Assembly (NCBI GenBank): GCA_017881765.1
Contig: JADGQN010000221.1
Location: 1 to 7,827, forward strand
Direction of reading: 5' to 3'
From: Syntrophobacterales bacterium
GTDB lineage: Bacteria > Desulfobacterota > Syntrophorhabdia > Syntrophorhabdales > WCHB1-27
Length of the DNA stretch: 7,827 nucleotides
Shown one piece after another: positions 7,555 through 7,827 of the stretch. Under the pieces are notes generated by a model, which made no database searches, was not told the origin of the DNA, and worked only from the letters and a program-made list of their open reading frames with translations. Every line of letters starts with the position of its first letter. Positions within the stretch are counted from its first letter, which is position 1. The position numbers and the translations under genes are program-made.

Positions 7555-7710
7555 AATAGCAAGGGACTCTTCTGTAATATTTAACGCGATGCCACTTCAA
7601 CTCTTAGTGAATATCTGTTCCTCGCTTCGTCCGGTACGTAGGGCTCGGAGAAAAATGGGTGAAGTGGTGAACCCACCTCCTCTGATGTCCCATGTCTTTG
7701 TTTGTTATGC

Positions 7711-7827
7711 GAAGAGAAGTCTCTCGGATGCATCTATAAGGCAGGCACAGCGCCTCTGGAGGAAGTGATCCCGTATGGCTTCTCTCCCACGAAGAAGGGA
7801 CTCGTTTTCATGGATACGCCCGCACAT
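7711..7827 (+). pseudogene. Start of the same UxaA-family remnant, at the window's right end
   Basis: This frame reads EEKSLGCIYKAGTAPL and on into the copy of bases 1-99. The EEKSLG motif fits a conserved stretch of UxaA-family enzymes (E. coli UxaA has a similar DKSLG segment, from memory). The codons just before it read roughly PCLCLLC, which does not fit the Gly-rich stretch expected there. The in-frame stop at 7660-7662 leaves only a TTG at 7702 as a possible start, without a ribosome binding site. I therefore read 7711, give or take a few bases, as a breakpoint inside the former gene. Joined to 1-411, the remnant is about 142 codons long. Confidence 0.75.
7729..7827 (+). repeat. Terminal direct repeat, right copy
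   Basis: This is the exact copy of bases 1-99. It keeps the UxaA reading frame continuous from 7711 across the closure into base 1, so the overlap falls inside a coding remnant and not in a mobile-element end. No inverted repeats or integrase-type core sites flank it. Confidence 0.97.

Larger units (their letters stand above)
7359..7710 (-). other. Leader and intergenic region upstream of the cluster
   Basis: About 350 bp between the membrane-protein start and the uxaA breakpoint hold no convincing gene. The region is more AT-rich in its middle part (about 7485-7620) than the neighbouring genes and is the natural place for the cluster promoter. It contains a short hairpin at 7497-7512 and, at 7656-7675, a small inverted repeat (TGGGT/ACCCA) overlapping a GGTGAA direct repeat. 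Minus-strand tracts of mini-ORF size exist but have no ribosome binding sites. Confidence 0.5.

Noticed and set aside
7581..7606. Possible sigma-54 promoter (TGGCAT...TTAAA on the minus strand)
   Set aside because: The -12 element lacks the GC and its spacing to the -24 GG is off by one.
7603..7692. Minus-strand mini-ORF of 29 codons (MGHQRRWVHHF...) in the leader region
   Set aside because: There is no ribosome binding site, no recognised similarity and only chance-level length. It also begins close to the breakpoint at about 7711.

Overview
The window looks like DNA from an uncultured Gram-negative bacterium. This is inferred from export signals, a candidate lipoprotein, Shine-Dalgarno-led genes and moderately high GC. 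I cannot place it more closely, because the only housekeeping-type gene is a fragment. No tRNA, rRNA, CRISPR array, transposase, integrase or plasmid replication gene is visible.

The first 99 bases (1-99) recur exactly as the last 99 (7729-7827). The window therefore closes on itself as a 7728-bp unit, either a circle or one unit of a head-to-tail tandem array. Across that closure a single plus-strand frame (about 7711-7728, continuing as 1-411) encodes only the C-terminal part of a UxaA-family (altronate/galactarate dehydratase-type) enzyme. Homology starts abruptly near 7711, with unrelated intergenic DNA before it, so the gene is decapitated at what looks like a rearrangement junction.

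The rest is one minus-strand gene cluster, read from right to left. A leader of about 350 bp (7359-7710) precedes a 756-residue membrane protein (5088-7358) with an exported beta-sandwich region, a mid-protein membrane helix, a long helical cytoplasmic region and a C-terminal membrane hairpin. Ten bases later comes a 1072-residue CHAT-family (caspase-like) protease (1859-5077). After a 97-bp spacer with a hairpin comes a candidate lipoprotein of 291 or 310 residues (832-1764). Forty bases further is a 119-residue helical protein (432-791), which ends 20 bp from the convergent uxaA remnant.

The most interesting content is this four-gene unit. The protease appears to carry two CHAT domains. The N-terminal one keeps the fold landmarks and a Cys but has lost the catalytic His; the C-terminal one has both residues (His928, Cys978). 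With a membrane protein that could sense envelope state, an envelope lipoprotein and a small helical protein as possible substrate or regulator, it reads as a candidate envelope-linked proteolytic signalling or effector system. The function is inferred from architecture and gene order only.
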